Shown here in pieces: positions 63,792 to 64,000 of a stretch of DNA of 64,000 bases. The DNA is from Flavobacterium saccharophilum (GTDB taxonomy: Bacteria; Bacteroidota; Bacteroidia; Flavobacteriales; Flavobacteriaceae): NCBI RefSeq assembly GCF_900142735.1, contig NZ_FRBY01000001.1:434001-498000 (forward strand), given 5' to 3'. A model generated the notes under the pieces. It saw only the letters and a program-made list of their open reading frames with translations, was not told the origin of the DNA and did no database searches. Each line of letters opens with the position of its first letter. Position 1 is the first letter of the stretch. The translations under genes and the position numbers were made by a program.

Positions 63792-64000
63792 ATGCAATTT
63801 TCACAAATTTTAGGTCAGGATTACATCAAAAGTCACTTGATAAAAAGTGCTGCTTCAGGACGAATTCCGCATGCACAATTATTCATTGGACCAGAAGGAA
63901 GTGGTACATTATCTACCGCCATTGCTTACGCGCAGTATATTTTATGCAACAACACCGGAAACGAAAACGGAAACGAAAACGGAAACGATTCCTGCAATCT
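63792..64000 (+). CDS. holB: DNA polymerase III delta-prime subunit (N-terminal part)
   Basis: The frame runs from the ATG at 63792 to the window edge (69 residues). It begins FSQILGQDYIKSHLIKSAAS, then GRIPHAQLFIGPEGSGTLST, the AAA+ P-loop region in which the Walker A Lys is absent, as in clamp-loader delta-prime subunits. It helps load the sliding clamp. A 12-nt tandem repeat gives the stretch GNENGNENGND at residues 56-66. The name is likely but rests on the N-terminus alone. Confidence 0.8.
   Translation, partial: MQFSQILGQDYIKSHLIKSAASGRIPHAQLFIGPEGSGTLSTAIAYAQYILCNNTGNENGNENGNDSCN
63957..63988 (+). repeat. 12-nt tandem repeat inside the delta-prime gene
   Basis: ggaaacgaaaac is present 2.6 times in a row and encodes repeated Gly-Asn-Glu-Asn. 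Copy-number changes would keep the frame. It falls where family members have a Cys-rich zinc-binding loop, so it probably lengthens a surface loop. Confidence 0.75.

Noticed and set aside
1-64000. tRNA, rRNA and other structured RNA genes
   Set aside because: I saw no tRNA-like cloverleaf, rRNA segment or known riboswitch in the gaps; a covariance search would be needed to exclude small RNAs.

Overview
The window reads as chromosomal DNA of a gliding Bacteroidota, most likely a Flavobacterium close to F. johnsoniae. The DNA is AT-rich, several genes have promoters of the Bacteroidota type (TTG, 17-19 nt, TAnnTTTG), lipoproteins and type IX secretion (T9SS) cargo are common, and the right half carries a seven-gene cluster with the layout of the F. 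johnsoniae sprC-sprD-sprB-sprF gliding operon. The genus call is inference from gene content and order, not from a search.

Positions 1-12140 form a heme biosynthesis island. On the minus strand lie the start of a membrane sensor protein (cut by the window edge), hemJ, hemH and an AraC-type regulator. Divergent from these, on the plus strand, run hemA, a GxxExxY/PD-(D/E)XK nuclease-like gene, hemC, hemD, hemE, an unknown gene, a GNAT acetyltransferase, hemF, a class I fructose-bisphosphate aldolase and hemB. Every step from glutamyl-tRNA to protoheme is encoded except glutamate-1-semialdehyde aminotransferase (HemL). The gaps between these genes hold an unusual set of hairpin repeats. Two copies of one hairpin flank the nuclease-like gene, and three paired-hairpin elements sit between hemF and the aldolase.

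Positions 12141-32634 are mixed housekeeping and envelope genes: a secreted unknown protein, a lipoprotein cytochrome c, an M13 peptidase, an EamA transporter, a SCO1-like protein, feoA-feoB plus a 40-residue FeoB-associated protein, an HD phosphohydrolase, an acyl-ACP desaturase with a PlsC acyltransferase, rnpA, DUF4349, an S41 protease, a double OmpA-domain protein, an ElaA-type acetyltransferase, DUF1579 and DUF4837 lipoproteins, a LysM lytic transglycosylase and pgk.

Positions 32889-63417 hold the gliding operon on the minus strand. It starts from a good promoter at 63388-63417 and runs through a small secreted protein, a beta-helix protein, another small secreted protein, SprC, SprD, the giant adhesin SprB (7067 residues) and SprF. 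SprB is the mobile surface adhesin. SprF and SprD belong to the PorP/SprF outer-membrane family, and SprF is the likely dedicated SprB export partner. SprB contains about seven cycles of a higher-order repeat of roughly 580-640 residues, each made of seven SprB-type modules. The window ends with a divergent DNA polymerase III delta-prime gene, cut by the edge.

The best candidates for undescribed biology are the nuclease-like gene with twin flanking hairpins (4609-5232), the paired hairpins with an exact 51-nt pitch (9842-10147), the SprB super-repeat with its non-repeat jelly-roll-like island, and the three-part architecture of SprD.
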